From the NCBI GenBank assembly GCA_015039365.1, contig WION01000186.1, positions 43,282-107,281 on the forward strand: a DNA stretch of 64,000 nucleotides, read 5' to 3'. The notes beneath the pieces are model-generated. The model had not been told where the DNA came from, did no database searches, and saw nothing but the letters and a program-made list of their open reading frames with translations. Source of the stretch: Amanita rubescens. Taxonomy: Eukaryota > Basidiomycota > Agaricomycetes > Agaricales > Amanitaceae. The translations under genes were made by a program, and so were the position numbers. Shown one piece after another: positions 20,517 through 33,882 of the stretch. Within the stretch, counting starts at the first letter, position 1. Each line of letters opens with the position of its first letter.

Positions 20517-23500
20517 ATGCAGTCTCTCGAAACATTAACTCTCACACGAAGACGTAGTTGGGGTCAAGCTAATTCAAATGTTGTCTCTCCCATGAACCTC
20601 GACACTTTCAACCACGACCCCGCGTGTCGTCGACGCGTTTGAAGACACTGAAGATGATCAAGCTCGTCTCACTCAAAACATTTCACTCACAATCGACACT
20701 TCCCTCAGCCATGATACAGAACACCGCGCTGGAATGTCCCCTCGTTCTCGTCGCCGTACAAAACGTTACACTCCGGTCAGTCCAGTGAAAATGACTGGAA
20801 ATGTAGTCAAGTCCGTTTCCAGGAGTTTACACTAGGGCATCACTCCGCGTCGTCAATCTATCAAACGCCGGTCTTTCGAGCCAGATTCGACTACCGGACG
20901 ATGATGACGAGGAAGAGAATGAGGAGCAGGACGAGCCTTTGCAGCAGGTGCAGGAACAGCGGAGGAATACCCCATTACGTGGTCGGACCCTCGGGTTCTT
21001 TGGTCCAGAGAGTAGGGTCCGCTTGGCTTTGAATACGTTCCTTCTGAATAGGTACGTCATGCTTAATGTCTGGTGGAGTCGATTGACAATCTTATCAGGT
21101 GGACGGAACCTTTAATACTCGTGCTGATCATCATTAATGTCGTTGTCCTCACTATGCAATCTGCCCGTTCATTAACGTTACCATCTAATGGTACGATCAC
21201 CTCGCAAGGCTACTTTCATACTTGGGAGGACTTTGCACTTTTCGTCATCTTCGCAGTATATACGTAAGTGACGCTTTCAGAATGTGTAGGTGTTTAGTCT
21301 GACCCTCCGTAAGCTTGGAAGCTTTCTCCCGGATGTGTGTATCCGGTTTCCTCTTTGACCCAGAGGTTCCTATCTCTTCCTTATTTTCTCCCCGGGATTG
21401 GGAGAACTCTTCAATCACCCCTACCTCTGCAACTACATCTCTATCTCGCCAACCATCTCTTTCCCGCGACACATCCATAAGAAGGACATTTTATAAAATA
21501 CAACGTGTTCTAGTACGACCTTTTACCCTCGCACCGGCTGCGAAAGGACATTACTCTCATCCATCCGTATCTCCCTCAACCACTACCATCGTCCCCGAAA
21601 AACTAAAACGCGCACATGACGCTTTCCGCAACCCCTCTCCCCAAACATACTTTTCCAATTTAGTCAAGTCCGATTCCGACAAGCTTGCACTTCCTTTTCG
21701 TCTCAACGTCCATCAAATCCATGACCAAACGCGTCGAAATCTGCCCTACCTCCGCAATAGTTGGAGTAGGATTGATTTCGTGGCTATCGTCAGTTTTTGG
21801 ATTTCGTTTGCATTGGCATCTGCGGGGTGGGAACGAGGCGCTCACCATATTGGCGTGTTCAGGGCGATGAGTGTGATTAGGTGCGCCCGACTGTTGGCTG
21901 TGACGGCTGGAACGACGGTGAGCCGCTCCGTACGTGACTAGGTTTTTTTCAACTGATGACGGTTTCCTAGACTATTATGCATTCGTTCAAGTTGGCTGCG
22001 CCACTTCTCGGGAGCACAGCCTACTTTATATTATTTGCCATGATGTTATTTTCGTGAGTGTACACATTCATCATCGTTCCCATTTCCTGATTAGGTTTTA
22101 GCATTATAGGTGTACAGAGTTTTCGAGGTTCCCTAAGGCGCTCGTGTTATTTGCAGCCAACGCTAGGGGAGAACCAAACACAGCTCCAACAGTTTTGTGG
22201 TGGGTTTATAAATGCCACCACGTTGGAAATTTCGCCCTATGTCAAGATGGATGGATCCATCTCCTCGACCGCCAAGGGGTTCATTTGTCCCCTCGGGCAG
22301 GTCTGTATTGTGAGTCGCATCTTAGTCTCTCGGCCGATTCCGCAATATTAAAACGAGACACGCGCCTAGGAAGCAGAAAATCCCAACAGCAACATTGAGA
22401 GTTTCGATACGATTTACAATTCTGCTTTGCAAGTGATCGTCATTGCCAGTGCGAATACGGTGAGTCGCTCGTAATTAATGCCGGATCGTCACTCAAAACG
22501 AAAAAAAAAAAAAAACAGTGGTCGCAACTTATGTATTATACGCTTGACGCAGAGTACTTTGTCTCGTGCATTTTCTTTATCATATGCATCGTCGTCTTGA
22601 ACTTTTGGCTGTTAAACCTTTTCGTAGCTGTTATCACAAATACGTTTTCGTCCATCAGGACGGTGACGAACAAGAGCGCCTTTGGTGCTGCACCGTGAGT
22701 CGCGATTAAAAGTCTTCTCTTTTGGATGAGCTAACGTCGTCGTTTTCTAGCCTTGCAGCGAGCGTAACGGACGAACAAGATGACGAGTACTCCAAGGCAG
22801 GACGAGTCATTCCTAGGCGTAACTGGGCCTACACAGCCGTTCAACACACAGAATGGTGCTGGATCCTCCTCGCCCTCGCTTCCACCATACTCCAAGCTAC
22901 GAGAACGGTGGGGATGAGCAGCTGGCGAGAAACCCTCCTTTACTACGGCGAACTGGTTATCACTTTCGCCTTTGACTTGGAGATATTGTTGAGGCTTTTC
23001 GCTGCGTTGCCGGACTGGAGAAGCTTTTTCTTGCACGGGAGGAACGTGTTGGATTTGGTCTTTGCTATTGGGTCAAGTGTGATTCAGCTGCCGGTTATTT
23101 ATTCGTCCCCGGTGTATCCCTGGTTGACAGTCTTCCAATTGGCGAGGTTTTATCGTGTGATATTGGTTTGGCCGAATATGAAGCCGATGATGGTAAGTCG
23201 TATTTGTGCACTCGACTCATATTGTATGCTGTATGCTGATTTTTGCGACTTCCTAGCTCGCGGTGTTTGGTAACTTATACGGGTTGCTCAACATGACTTT
23301 CTTTTTGCTTCTCGTCAACTTCATCGCGGCGCTCGTAGCTGTCCAATTTCTGCGAGGAGACGTTTCAAATTCACAATTGATGGACTTTGGAAATGTTTAC
23401 AATTCCTTTTTGGGTGTTTACCAGCTCTGTTCTTCAGAGAACTGGACGACGGTTCTTTACGGCGCTGCCACGTCTGAAGTCCCGTTTGGTCAAGTGGTCC

Positions 23501-26500
23501 TCACAGTGGTCTATCTTTCGTTTTGGCTGTTGTTTTCGTACTGTGCGTCTCTGTTCCTTGTATAGGCAACATAACTGACCGTTGGAACAGTTATCATTCT
23601 GCAGATGTTTATTGCCGTTATTAACGAAAACTTTCAAGTGGCAGAAGAGATTAAGAAAAGCAAACAAGCATCGAGTTATTGGGCGATGCAGAGGAGCGAA
23701 GAAGCTAGGCCAAGTTGGATGCGCAAGCTTAACCCGTACAGATGGCTCAAGGCGAATCCCGTTACCGTCAAAGTGGACAATCTGCCTTCGAACCTTGTCC
23801 TGCCTATGCAAAAATCATTGGTGCAGGACTATAATCGCGTTCCAGTGTTTGAACGGTCCAAGAGTGTTTGTATTCTGTGTGTTTTGGGGCTGTGGAATTG
23901 TTTTATTGACGATCGTTTTAGAAATCGCAAAGGCCGTCCAAGCCAGGGCATTATGTATCAAGGTCAATAACGGCCCTTCATCGGTTATTTGTTGGGGAGA
24001 CACATTCGAATGTTATTCCGTTAAAGAATCTGCGGCATGCTCGGGAGGAGACAAGCGCAGAGGGATTGATGCAGGATGAGGATGAACCAGACCGTAATCT
24101 GTACGTGATTGCTTCACAATGCGCGGTGTTTTGTCTGATTCGGAGATAGGGCGCTATTGGCTGCCATCAACGGGGCAGGGGCGAGCAGCGAAGATCTCAA
24201 TGACGTTTTGTACGAGCGAAGAGCACAAAAGGCTGATTTCATTCGTAATCACCCTTCGTACGACGAGACGTTTTGGATGTTTTCGCAAAATAATCCACTT
24301 CGGAAGATGTGTCAAAAGCTGGTGCAGCCTGCAAATGGGGAGCGGCTATTTGGCACGCCATGCTCTCCCGTTGCTCATCCGATCTTTCAGCTCGTTTTGT
24401 TGTTGGTCGTACTGGGAGGTATAGCTGTAGAAGGTGTCGCGACGCCCCTCTATCGGCGTGCGTGGTATGCCGAGAATGGAACGACCCGCGGTTCTTGGTT
24501 CGATATCACCAATACGGCATTTGGGCTCACCCTGGTCGTCGAATTTCTAATCAAGATCATCGCCGACGGATTCTTGTTCACCCCAAATGCATACATCAAG
24601 AGCGGATGGAACATATTGGACTTGTTCATCATGACCGGTGTTCTCGTCAGCGTCGCGACTGGTCTTGTGTTCATTGGTGGTCTCAGCAGATTGACGAGGG
24701 CACTCAGGGCACTTCCGGCTCTCAAGTTGATCACGCTGATCGACAAGATGCGGTATACCTTCCAGTCATTGCTTATCGACGGCGCACCAGGTATCCTGCA
24801 CGCTGCCCAGCTCTGTATTCTGTATATGATACCCTACGCTATCTGGGGTCTGAACATCTTTGCTGGGAAAATGAACGAATGTACGGATACCACCGTCCAT
24901 GGGATGTCCGACTGCATATACGAATACAACAACAATGTCATTGGCAGTGCTTTCGGCTTCACAGCTCCCCGCGCTTGGAACAATCCCGCGCCATCGACAG
25001 TCTTTTCGTTTGATTCGTTTCGAGATTCGTTGTTGATCCTTTTCGAGATTGTATCTTTGGAAGGATGGATAGACGTGTTGAACGTCGCGACCAGCATCAC
25101 TGGGACAAATTTACAGCCTCAGATGCATTCATCACCGGCCAACGCAATCTTTTTCGTAATCTATAATTTGCTAGGATGTGTTGTTCTTTTGACGATATTC
25201 GTTAGGTGGGTTTTGTTTTGTCGTTCTTTGAAGGTCAAGCATACTTATGGTGGCGGCTTCGTAGCATCATCATCGGTAATTTCAGTGCGCGGACTGGGAT
25301 GGCGTACCTCACCGGACCTCAGAGGGAGTGGATTGACTTGCAAAAGCTTATCAAGCGCCAACGACCTTCAAAAAGGCCAAAAGTCAAGCCGACGAACCCG
25401 ATTCGGGCTTGGTGTTTTGACCGCGCTGTGCAGAAGCACGGATGGTGGTCTAGAGGGATAACTGTCATGATCGTTTTCCATATCATCGCGTTGATGTATG
25501 TTCGTTAATTGTCATCGATCAACCCATCTAATAAGAGAAACAGGACGCAGACCTACAATTCCGCCGGGAAGAAAGACCGGATTCTCAGTGAGTTTAGTGT
25601 TCTCTTCTTTTCAGTTGTTTGACCGTCAAACTTAGACTACTTTTTCCTGGCCTTTACTGCCATTTACATTGCGGACGTTGTGGTAAGGTCTTTTGGCCTG
25701 GGCTGGTTGAGCTTCCGAGCGAACGGCTGGAATATCTTTGATGTCTTTGCATCCACCGGAAGTTTCATTACAACTGCGATAGTGCAATCTGGATACACTG
25801 GGTACGCTATTGAGCAGTTGCAAAAGCTTTTCTTGGTCAGCGTTGCCTTCAAACTCGTTCAGAGAGCGGACAGCCTGAATATGCTCTTCAAAACATCCGT
25901 GTACGTTTATGCTTGCTGTTATTAAACATGACGTTGACTTTTTCTTACCAGCGCGAGTTTGCCAGCAATTTTAAGTTTGGTTGGTCTATGGGCGGTTTTC
26001 TTCATCTTTTTCGCCATCCTGTATCTGGAAGTGTTCGGCATGACCAGGTGGGGCACAGCCGAAACTAGATACCAAAACTACACCTCTCTTGCGAGATCGA
26101 TCGTGATGTTGATCTTTATGAGCACAGGGTACGTGGTGACTCGCGGATAATGCGGTTAGAGATTCATACATCACTTCAGGGAAGGCTGGAATCAATATAT
26201 GCACGATTTGTGGGTACATATTTGATTACATCGTCCATCTGTTCTGATGCGTCTTAGCACACTGGAATACCCTCATTGCACTGAAGAAGGAGAAACTGAC
26301 TGTGGTAGTGCCGCTTGGTCGTTCTCGTTATTCATTGCGTGGAACTTGTTGAGTATGGTAAGCTCAGTGTATTATTTGACTTGCCTGAGCGCTCAATCTT
26401 CCTTCTAGTACATCTTTGCCAACTTGTTTACCGGTCAGTATCGCCTGCTAAACGCTTTCTTTGATTACTGAACGAATTCTCAGGTATCGTCGTGCAAAAC

Positions 26501-27694
26501 TTTTCCTACGTGTTCCAAGCCTCGGGCAGCGGCTCCAAAGCGATTACGAGAGAGGAGATGCGTGCATTCAAGAAAGTCTGGGCAGAATTCGCTGATCCCA
26601 AAACTGGTTACTTGCCTCCGAATAACTTTGGGCGATTCTTCTCCGTATGTTTTCCACGTGCTCGATGTTGTCTATACATACTGACGATGCATCAAGCGGC
26701 TGAAGGGGATATTTGAAGTTCGGATCTATCCAGTTGAAAATAGCGTTGCCAACATTAGATCGTCCTGTCAGGCCGATGAACGGTCGAAACAGGGAAATGT
26801 TGTGGATGGCCTGGATGTCCGTAAACTGGCGAAGAAGCTTAGCAAGATTGATCACAAAGCTATCAGAAAGCGCAAATTAATATACAGTCGACTCTTCCAC
26901 GAGGCCCGCATATCACACGAGGGGCAAGGTATATCGTTCAGGGGGATGCTTACTTTGTTGGCCCATCACAAAATTATTGTCGACGCTGATGCATTGGTGT
27001 AAGTTTGAACAGAACTACGCGTGACCGAGCTGACGCGGTTGTGTAGCTTGAAAGATCTTCTGATCCGAACGGAAACGAATAAACTCGTTACAGATTTAGT
27101 CAACTTGGACCTTGTTCGATCTCTGCTCAGAATGCTCACAGTGCGTCGTAGATATACAGAGGAGCGAGATAAGAGAAGAATGGGTATGCTTTCATCACGA
27201 TATGCGATACATTAGGCACTGATAGTCCTATGATGCACAGCTGACATACCCTCAATTATTGTCGATGTCATGCCCAGCACACCACCGTCCTCTAGCAGAG
27301 ACATATCCAGTGCCTTGCATGATTTGTCGCCATCCTCCTTTTCTGGAAGCTTTGCGTCAGAGGATCGATATAGCCCGTCTGACGTATCTTTTGCTCTGGA
27401 AGACGTGACTGGACTTCGCAGAGGCCCGAGAAGAACCAGCGAAATCAGCATGCTATCTGCTGATCTTGGCTCTCGTTCTCCGTAAGTTATCGCAATGCTA
27501 TCTGCTTTCGAATTTGACGCGGGTTTTTTTTAGTCGCGTTTCCTTTCAAGAAGATGATCCGCAGACCATTCTATCGTCTATCAAAAATTCCATGTGGGGA
27601 GGTGAGAATAATGCCAACATTTAAATCAACAAGTGCTAATCGTATCTCAGAACTCATGCGAGAAGCTACCGAGGAAGAGGAAAATAGATCATGA
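20517..27694 (+). CDS. CCH1: Voltage-gated calcium channel alpha-1 subunit (CCH1), many introns
   Basis: CCH1 is the plasma-membrane Ca2+ channel that works with Mid1 in fungal high-affinity calcium uptake. ATG at 20517 ([16 protein letters not shown]). A charged N-terminus leads to [16 protein letters not shown] and then four six-helix repeats. Pore segments: [57 protein letters not shown], so II-IV carry glutamate and I has asparagine. S4-like arginines occur in III ([17 protein letters not shown]). The tail has an EF-hand-like region ([16 protein letters not shown]) and ends [11 protein letters not shown]. At least 18 introns are inferred. Two single-base breaks occur in the N-terminus, at CCCC 20618-20621 ([11 protein letters not shown]) and at 20833 (SRSLH-RASLRVV). 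The remaining exons join cleanly. Confidence 0.9.
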
Positions 27695-27933
27695 GCATCC
27701 AAAAAACGGACTACAATCTACCTATTACCATCTCACGATACCCGAACATGCAAGGAACTCATTAATTTATCAATCATACGGTATATGTAGACTAGTAGAA
27801 TTTAGACTTAGACCTTTTTGATAACCTTTCGAACAGCCAAGTCATCATGGACAGTAGCATAATCACACCAAATGAAGGCCGATTTACAGTTTGAAGTGAT
27901 GGAAAAAAGTACAATGATAATGCAAGAATGACA

Positions 27934-30900
27934 TCATGACTGTCTATGCCGAGGACGCCAAACACCAGGTTTTTTCTCTGGCACTGTTTGGAAGCCGTCC
28001 TCATCCTTAGCAGGTTCCTCTTTCCTAGGGGGCAGAGCAGAAGATGCTGGTTGAGTAGCGGCAGGTGGATTAGCACCACCGCCGGCGGCTTGCTGCCTAG
28101 CTTCCTCGCGTGCACGCCACCCACCACCGCCAGAGGAAACTGCGGCACTTGCGCCAACTCGTAACCGACTAGTCCTTTCAGCAGGCGCCGGGCTCTCAGG
28201 ACGAGTCGGAGGTCCTGTAGGTAGAGCACCTCTTCTCCATGTGTCTCCTCCATTTTGAACGGCTGCCACGGGTGCTGGGGTGCCAAGTGGCTTCCGCTGT
28301 AAACCAGCTTTTTCTGCCGCTTTTTCTGCGGCACGTTGTTTTCGGTGTTGTTCGGCCTCTTCCTCCCTCTGTTGCTGTCTCCGGACTCTTTCGAGATCGG
28401 CAAGACGGTCTGCCTCTCGCTGCCTTCGGCGCTCTGCCGCTTCCTCCTCTACCTTGCGTTTCGCCTCTTCTTCCGCAGCTTTTTTGGCCTCTTCTTCTCT
28501 CTGTTGTCGGTCTTCTTTTGCTCTCCGCTCTGCAACGGGTCAGTTTCGATATACTCAATGTAAACTGTTTAACCGAACCTTCTTCGAGCCGTTGCTCCTC
28601 CTCTTCCTTCTCCCGCTTGCGCCTTTCCTCTTCTTCCTGGCGATGCTTCTCCTCTTCCCATGCTTTGACTACAGCCTTTCTCTTCTTCTCCTTCTCTTCC
28701 TCGATCTTTTTTCGGGCCGCTTCCTTCCGCTTAGCAAATTCTTCGCCTTTCTTTGCCAACAACACTTCTTTACGAGCCGAAAAGTCGTTCATCATCCGAG
28801 CAAGGCGAACCTTGGTAGCAAGATCCTCTTGGTGAGTTGTCTTGGAAGATTCCTTCCGAGCCTTTTGGGATGCTTCGAAGGTCTCGCGATCTGCCTTTTG
28901 TTGCTGTTCGTAGTCCTGAGCCAGGAGGGGATGTTCTTCTTTTCTGTATGCACGCTCAATGTGATCTATGCGTTTTGATACGACGCGTAAGCGTTCATTT
29001 AGCCCCTTCTTCTCCTTCTCAAGCTGTGCCACTTGAATGGTGATAAGACCTTCCGTGTCATAGTTTTCGAGCTTCTGTGTGCAACTTATCAGTTAACAAT
29101 TTCCATGATTTGTGATGCACTTACATCGACATCATTGGCCTTGAGAATTCCCTTAGTTACCAGACTCTGGGCGTACTTCTTGGCTTCGTCGATCTTAATC
29201 GACTCGATCTCTTTTCTGGCTCGTTCCTGTTCCTTGCGTCTCAAGTCTTCTCTTCGGCGCTTCTCTTCCTCCTCTTTCTCCCGTCTACTGATCTCTGCTC
29301 TCCTACTCGTCTCCTCTTTCTCCTTTCGGACGCTGAGCTCGCTGAGCAGCTCTCTTCTCTTAGCCACCAGCGCACGCCGCAAGCGTAAAGCATGCCTTTC
29401 GGCCTCTGCTGCTGCCACCAAAGACTTGAACTTTTCAGCCTGCTCTTCAGGTGATAGAGAAGCCTTGGGCTCAATTATCTCCAGTGACTTGTGAAGAGTC
29501 GTCGCGATCCGGCTTAATCGGGTCCTCACAAACTCCGCCATACTGGGCTGAACGAAACCTTCGCTTGAAGTGCTCGTTTTGGCCTCTGGGTTAATCCTTG
29601 GCTCATCTGTTAAGACGTATGGGTCGTCAACGAAGGTGATACTTCCATCCTTGTGATCAACGCGGATGTTCAGTTCGCCACGCCTAGCGCAACCCATAAT
29701 GTATGACGCTAATTGCTCTTCGTCAAATGCGCCCTCAATCCCTGCATCCTTGAGGGGTTTAACCAAGGCATTTAGGTTGTCGATTTTGACAGTTGAGTAG
29801 ACTTCGGAAAGCTGCAGGAATAGTCGTGAGAGGAGAGCTCTCTGGAGAAGAGATAGATATGGAGCATATGCTTCGTCGGCGGACAGTTGTTGGAGAAGGG
29901 GTGCAACGGAAGTGCAAAGAGTAAGAGGATCGAATGTGACTTCAAGGATGTTGTATAATGACTTGATAGTTGGAGGAGATAGTTTCAAGACGTCTCGGGA
30001 AAGCTACAAGAACATGAAAAGACGGCATATGGTGGCAACGATAAAGAGCTCACCGCGTCCTTGAGCAACCCTGCGCGGGTTGGCATCTTAGAAAGGCCAA
30101 GCAGAGCAGTGAGGCGGGCATTTCGACCCTTCAACCCATCTTGATCTTCGAGTTGGAGACCGACAGGTACCGCTAGGGCGCTAACGAGGACCTGACCGGC
30201 GAGCCTGCTCAGCTCTTCCTCTGATTTTCCCCCAATAGACATGACAATGGAATAATATCTGCTCCAGGCAGCGGCATGATAAAGCGCGTTACCGCTCATC
30301 AAGAATATCTTGGTGAGCTTTTCGTAGTAGTTCGCCATCATCGCAGGCCGTGGGGCCTTTTTCGCCATCGTCAACAAGTTATGCACATCCTCCACTGATC
30401 GGAAGGCTTCCTGCCAAAGCTCCAGTTCAACAGATGTATTCAGCTGGGCGAAGCGAGTGTCAAGGTGACGCTGTAGCGTATCGGGGTCAGAGAGGTTGAT
30501 TGCATGGGGTTGATTAGGATATTTTGCGATATTCCCGAGATGCAGCCGCAAGGTCTCGCATAGACGTCGGAATTCGACTTTTCTGCTGTATTTAAGGCAA
30601 AACTTAAATGCTTGTTGAGCGATTTGCTGCCAACCGGATCAAAATATGTAGAGTCAGGGTTACTGATACACTCACCTGGTATATCGTCTCCAATCTGGAG
30701 TTGTTTTTTAATGTCTCCAGCGAAGTCCTATAACTCTCCCACAAAAACTTTAGCCAGGGTGTGACCAGAGCACGGTCGGTGCGATCTTTATTTTGGTCAC
30801 CGCTAACGGCGCCGAGTAAGATGCTTTCTGGGGTCTCGCTGGCTTCCAAATCATCGACATCCACTGCAGATTTCACAGCCGCCTTTTCCTGTGCATCACG

Positions 30901-31203
30901 AACTTTTGCATCGGCCAACTGAACAAATCGAGTGATGACGGCTTCTATGCTTTGCACATTGAGATTTTGAGCGATATTCTTGTATTGCATCAGGCCTTCC
31001 TTTGCTGTTCGCCCTTTTCGCAATTCTACGCAGAGTTCGATGAAGCGGTGCGTAATCGGTTCCAAAGAGGTTAAAGGTGTGGATCTAAAACGCTTCGATG
31101 CGAACATTTCCGACAATGACTGCAATGCCGCATGAGTCTGGCCGACAGAGACAAGCCCTTCGGCTTGCTTGAGCACCGTTTCGGGTTTTGAGAAGGGCGC
31201 CAT
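27934..31203 (-). CDS. TIF32: Translation initiation factor eIF3 subunit a (TIF32/RPG1), intact
   Basis: eIF3a is the largest scaffold of the eIF3 complex that recruits mRNA to the 40S ribosome. Five exons: 31203-30676, 30626-30054, 30003-29125, 29074-28579 and 28529-27934; together 1,023 aa in a single frame, normal for fungi. The start is [18 protein letters not shown]. The N-terminal helical repeats ([39 protein letters not shown]) lead to a PCI domain near residues 400-520 ([40 protein letters not shown]). The second half is a very long Glu/Lys/Arg coiled coil, ending in a Pro/Ala/Gly-rich tail ([19 protein letters not shown]). It is convergent with CCH1, the stops 240 bp apart. No damage is seen, unlike BUD32 and CCH1. 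Confidence 0.95.
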
Positions 31204-31477
31204 GATGACTGGAACACGGTTATAAGAGGTTTATTTGAGTGAATGGGAGATTTACTGGAATGAAACGGGATTCGTAGGGCGCCCGACTTCCGCTGATGGT
31301 TATGATTTGACTCGGTCGGCTCTTCAGCGATACACTCGCCGCTGTGTGTACGCCTGCAAAAATTAGGTTTTGCTTTAGGGCAGGCTGCTCGGTACCGTCG
31401 CGGCGTTCTCCGTATTACATAACAAAGCCCGATCCCATTGCAAAAGAAAAAATACAAATGATATCGCCCCGCTTTCG
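31204..31477. other. eIF3a promoter region
   Basis: Upstream DNA of eIF3a; no gene or clear TATA box is seen. Confidence 0.3.
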
Positions 31478-31698
31478 TAAGGTAGGGCTCAAGCACAACG
31501 TGCCTATGTCACACGATAAATTTTTTGTAATGGCCATCTCAATTCAAACTAAATCAAAAATCTAATTGCACAGACCTCTTATAATCAGTTATATCTAGAC
31601 ATCTGCGCGACCCAATTTTTATTAAACTTTAATGAGCAAGGGCTATTAAGATTTTTCTCCTTGTCACGCATAACACGTTGTGCTTGAGCCCTACCTTA
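31478..31698. mobile_element. MITE with ~23-bp inverted ends and TA target duplication
   Basis: The left end TA|AGGTAGGGCTCAAGCACAACG (from 31480) is repeated inverted at the right end (CGTTGTGCTTGAGCCCTACCT|TA, to 31696). The inverted repeats are perfect over at least 23 bp and continue imperfectly. The 217-bp inside is AT-rich without an ORF. TA on both sides suits mobilisation by a Tc1/mariner-type transposase; the transposase itself is not in this window. Confidence 0.8.
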
Positions 31699-32039
31699 CA
31701 TCATTCTACTCGCATATCTCGTTTTTCCCCCACCACCTCATCCCAGCCCCCCACAATGACGCTCAATTAGACCTCCAGTCCTAAAAGAGAATGCCACTAA
31801 GAAACAAAAAAACAACTAAAAACTCACCTGATCGCCTCGCCAAAATTCCTGTCCTGTTATCTTGAGCTTCGTCCAGTATGTTCCAGGGAGCAATGGATGG
31901 AATAAAAGAAAAAGCTGCTCATTGGCGACAACCGGTAGGACACAGCTTCTGAGGCAAGAGGGGTGTATTTGAAAGATGTCACGCGCAATTGCGCATGCTC
32001 CCAAGGGTACGCGGCCAGTCTATCCAGGAAGTGGGAGAG

Positions 32040-32600
32040 ACACCGGATGTCATTGTCTTCCTCTCGAGCTTATTGCCACTTTTTCTGACGGTCCATGACA
32101 CACAGTGACCTGGGTGGGAGCTCGAATTAAGTGAGATTTCAGCTGCATTTATCATTGAAGAAAACAACTTCCTACTTATGATGACTTGTTCAAACAAATT
32201 CGGGGGGGATGGAACTTCTGCTTTCCATGCTTCAATTTCGATTCTCCATGTCAAGTTAACGAGGACATCCGATGATAACGAACGCTCGAGAACTTGATGT
32301 TGCTGCACGTAATCGGCCATATCTGAGCTGGCATCTCCCATTTTTCCCAATAAAGTTGAGCCTGAAGGCGTCGTGTGAGTTCATAGAACGTGTTAAGAAC
32401 TATGACAGCCTAGGGAAGGCTTCATACCAAGGTCACGGTTAATGATTTTACGCCAGTTATAGAAGCTGAAATGACTGTCCAGTGTGGCGGCGAAATCCAG
32501 GCCTCATTTCTTTTGTGCTGCTCGCCAGCGGGCCAACTTCCGCCTAGCCTTGTTCTGGAGCCCCGTCATCTGTGCGTCCAACGCTGTAGTTGAATGTGTA
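32040..32600 (-). pseudogene. KDZ-type transposase remnant, copy 1
   Basis: Minus-strand exons read GLDFAATLDSHFSFYNWRKI, an intron (donor GTATGAAG), then LGKMGDASSDMADYVQQHQV, LERSLSSDVLVNLTWRIEIE and AWKAEVPSPPNLFEQ. The DFAATLDSHFSFYNWRK signature belongs, as I remember it, to the C-terminal part of CxC/KDZ transposases of mushrooms. The N-terminal catalytic region is absent and frames break outside this piece. A diverged second copy lies at 42480-42890. Confidence 0.45.
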
Positions 32601-33197
32601 TCTTGTATGTCGCAGGCAGGTGATCCCCGTTGATGACAGGGAAGTCGGGTCTATTCACTGAAGTCGGCATTTGATATTCAATGAACACTGGCATGCAATT
32701 AGAGTGAAGGAAACATAAGGCACACCTCGGCTGCAAATCTGGCCCAACGCTTCATGTTGTGACGCGGTGATTTCAGTTTGGTTTTGACTGGAGACCTTTG
32801 CTTATGTAACGGATCGCATCAAGAATGACAGGCCGATCGCCCGTTTTTACGCCTCCTCGGCGGTTTTGAGTGTACCCTTGCTTTCTGCACTGCGACTTCC
32901 GTTAGTACTCCTTTTCGCTTTGCCTCGTCAAGAAAAAGCTATGATTGGATCTTTATCTCTTGGAACGCAGGCTACCTATTGATACTACTACTTTACACAA
33001 GAGTATACCTACACACGATCCAGTATAGGTTTCGCAAACGTCCAGGTAGCTGTCTAGATAAGAGAGATATGAATAGCATACAGCGTGCTACTCCTTTCGA
33101 GCTCAGGTCCAGGCTCCAGCCTCTTCCTGTGCACAACGACATGACTCATACGAATCGACATTTCTCATGGCAAGTCACCGATCACCAGCGGTGATAG
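32601..33197. other. Spacer, nothing recognised
   Basis: Only short frames, without splice or motif support. Confidence 0.3.
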
Positions 33198-33826
33198 TCA
33201 AGACAGGGTAGAGGCCAACATTCCATGAACGGCACGCCCAAAATTTGCTCGTGCAGCCCTCTGGATCTTGGGCGGTAAATACGGGGGATCGCAGCTGAGG
33301 CAACATCGGTTAGTCAGGCCTTGAAGCTTGATTGTCTGATGACGATACACACCCTGCATCAACAAACATCTCTTCCAGTCCCGATAATAATCTTTCGATA
33401 GGTATAAAATCATATTCTTTACTTGTTCTACGGCCTCATCTAGTAAAGGCAGGAGTCGAGAGGGAAGAGAGCTTGCTGCGCAGGACGATGGCCGTGCTGG
33501 TGATGGAGCGATCTTTAAAACGTGGCCGGTTATACATACGAGAAAATCGAAGTTCAAGAAAAGTCTTATTGTCACTGTTCTCCGGTTTGAGTATTTATAT
33601 TTGAGGGCGTCGCGTAATTGGGCTGCCGCTGTGGCAATGGGCCTATCGAAATCATAAGTAACTTTGCATTATTGGGGACACATATACTTACCCGCAGACT
33701 GGCACCGCCATAACCTTTGGTCATCGTAGCTAACAGGCCGGCAAGCGGTCTTGACTTCCGTCCTAGGTCAGGTATCATGATGAAAGGGGCAATGAGAACA
33801 ACATCAAACACTGTCACGTTCCTCAA
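33198..33826 (-). CDS. Hypothetical protein, exon structure uncertain
   Basis: Two minus-strand pieces have protein-like composition. One (33826-33694) reads VFDVVLIAPFIMIPDLGRKS, GLLATMTKGYGGASLR and ends at a GTAAGT donor. The second (from about 33645, after an ATAG acceptor) reads ATAAAQLRDALKYKYSNRR, then SLPSRLLPLLDEAVEQVKNM and LYLSKDYYRDWKRCLLMQGV. I do not recognise a family. It lies head-to-head with the plus-strand gene starting at 33883, about 60-100 bp away, so they may share a promoter. Confidence 0.35.
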
Positions 33827-33882
33827 CCCCTACTACTCAACTTCTCGTTGAGTCGTTCTTTCTATTTCTCGCCGCGTTATCA

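Noticed and set aside
23860..23970. Apparent frameshift in CCH1 near the repeat II-III linker
   Set aside because: A 59-nt intron (GTTTGT...TTTTAG) resolves it and keeps the frame into [18 protein letters not shown].
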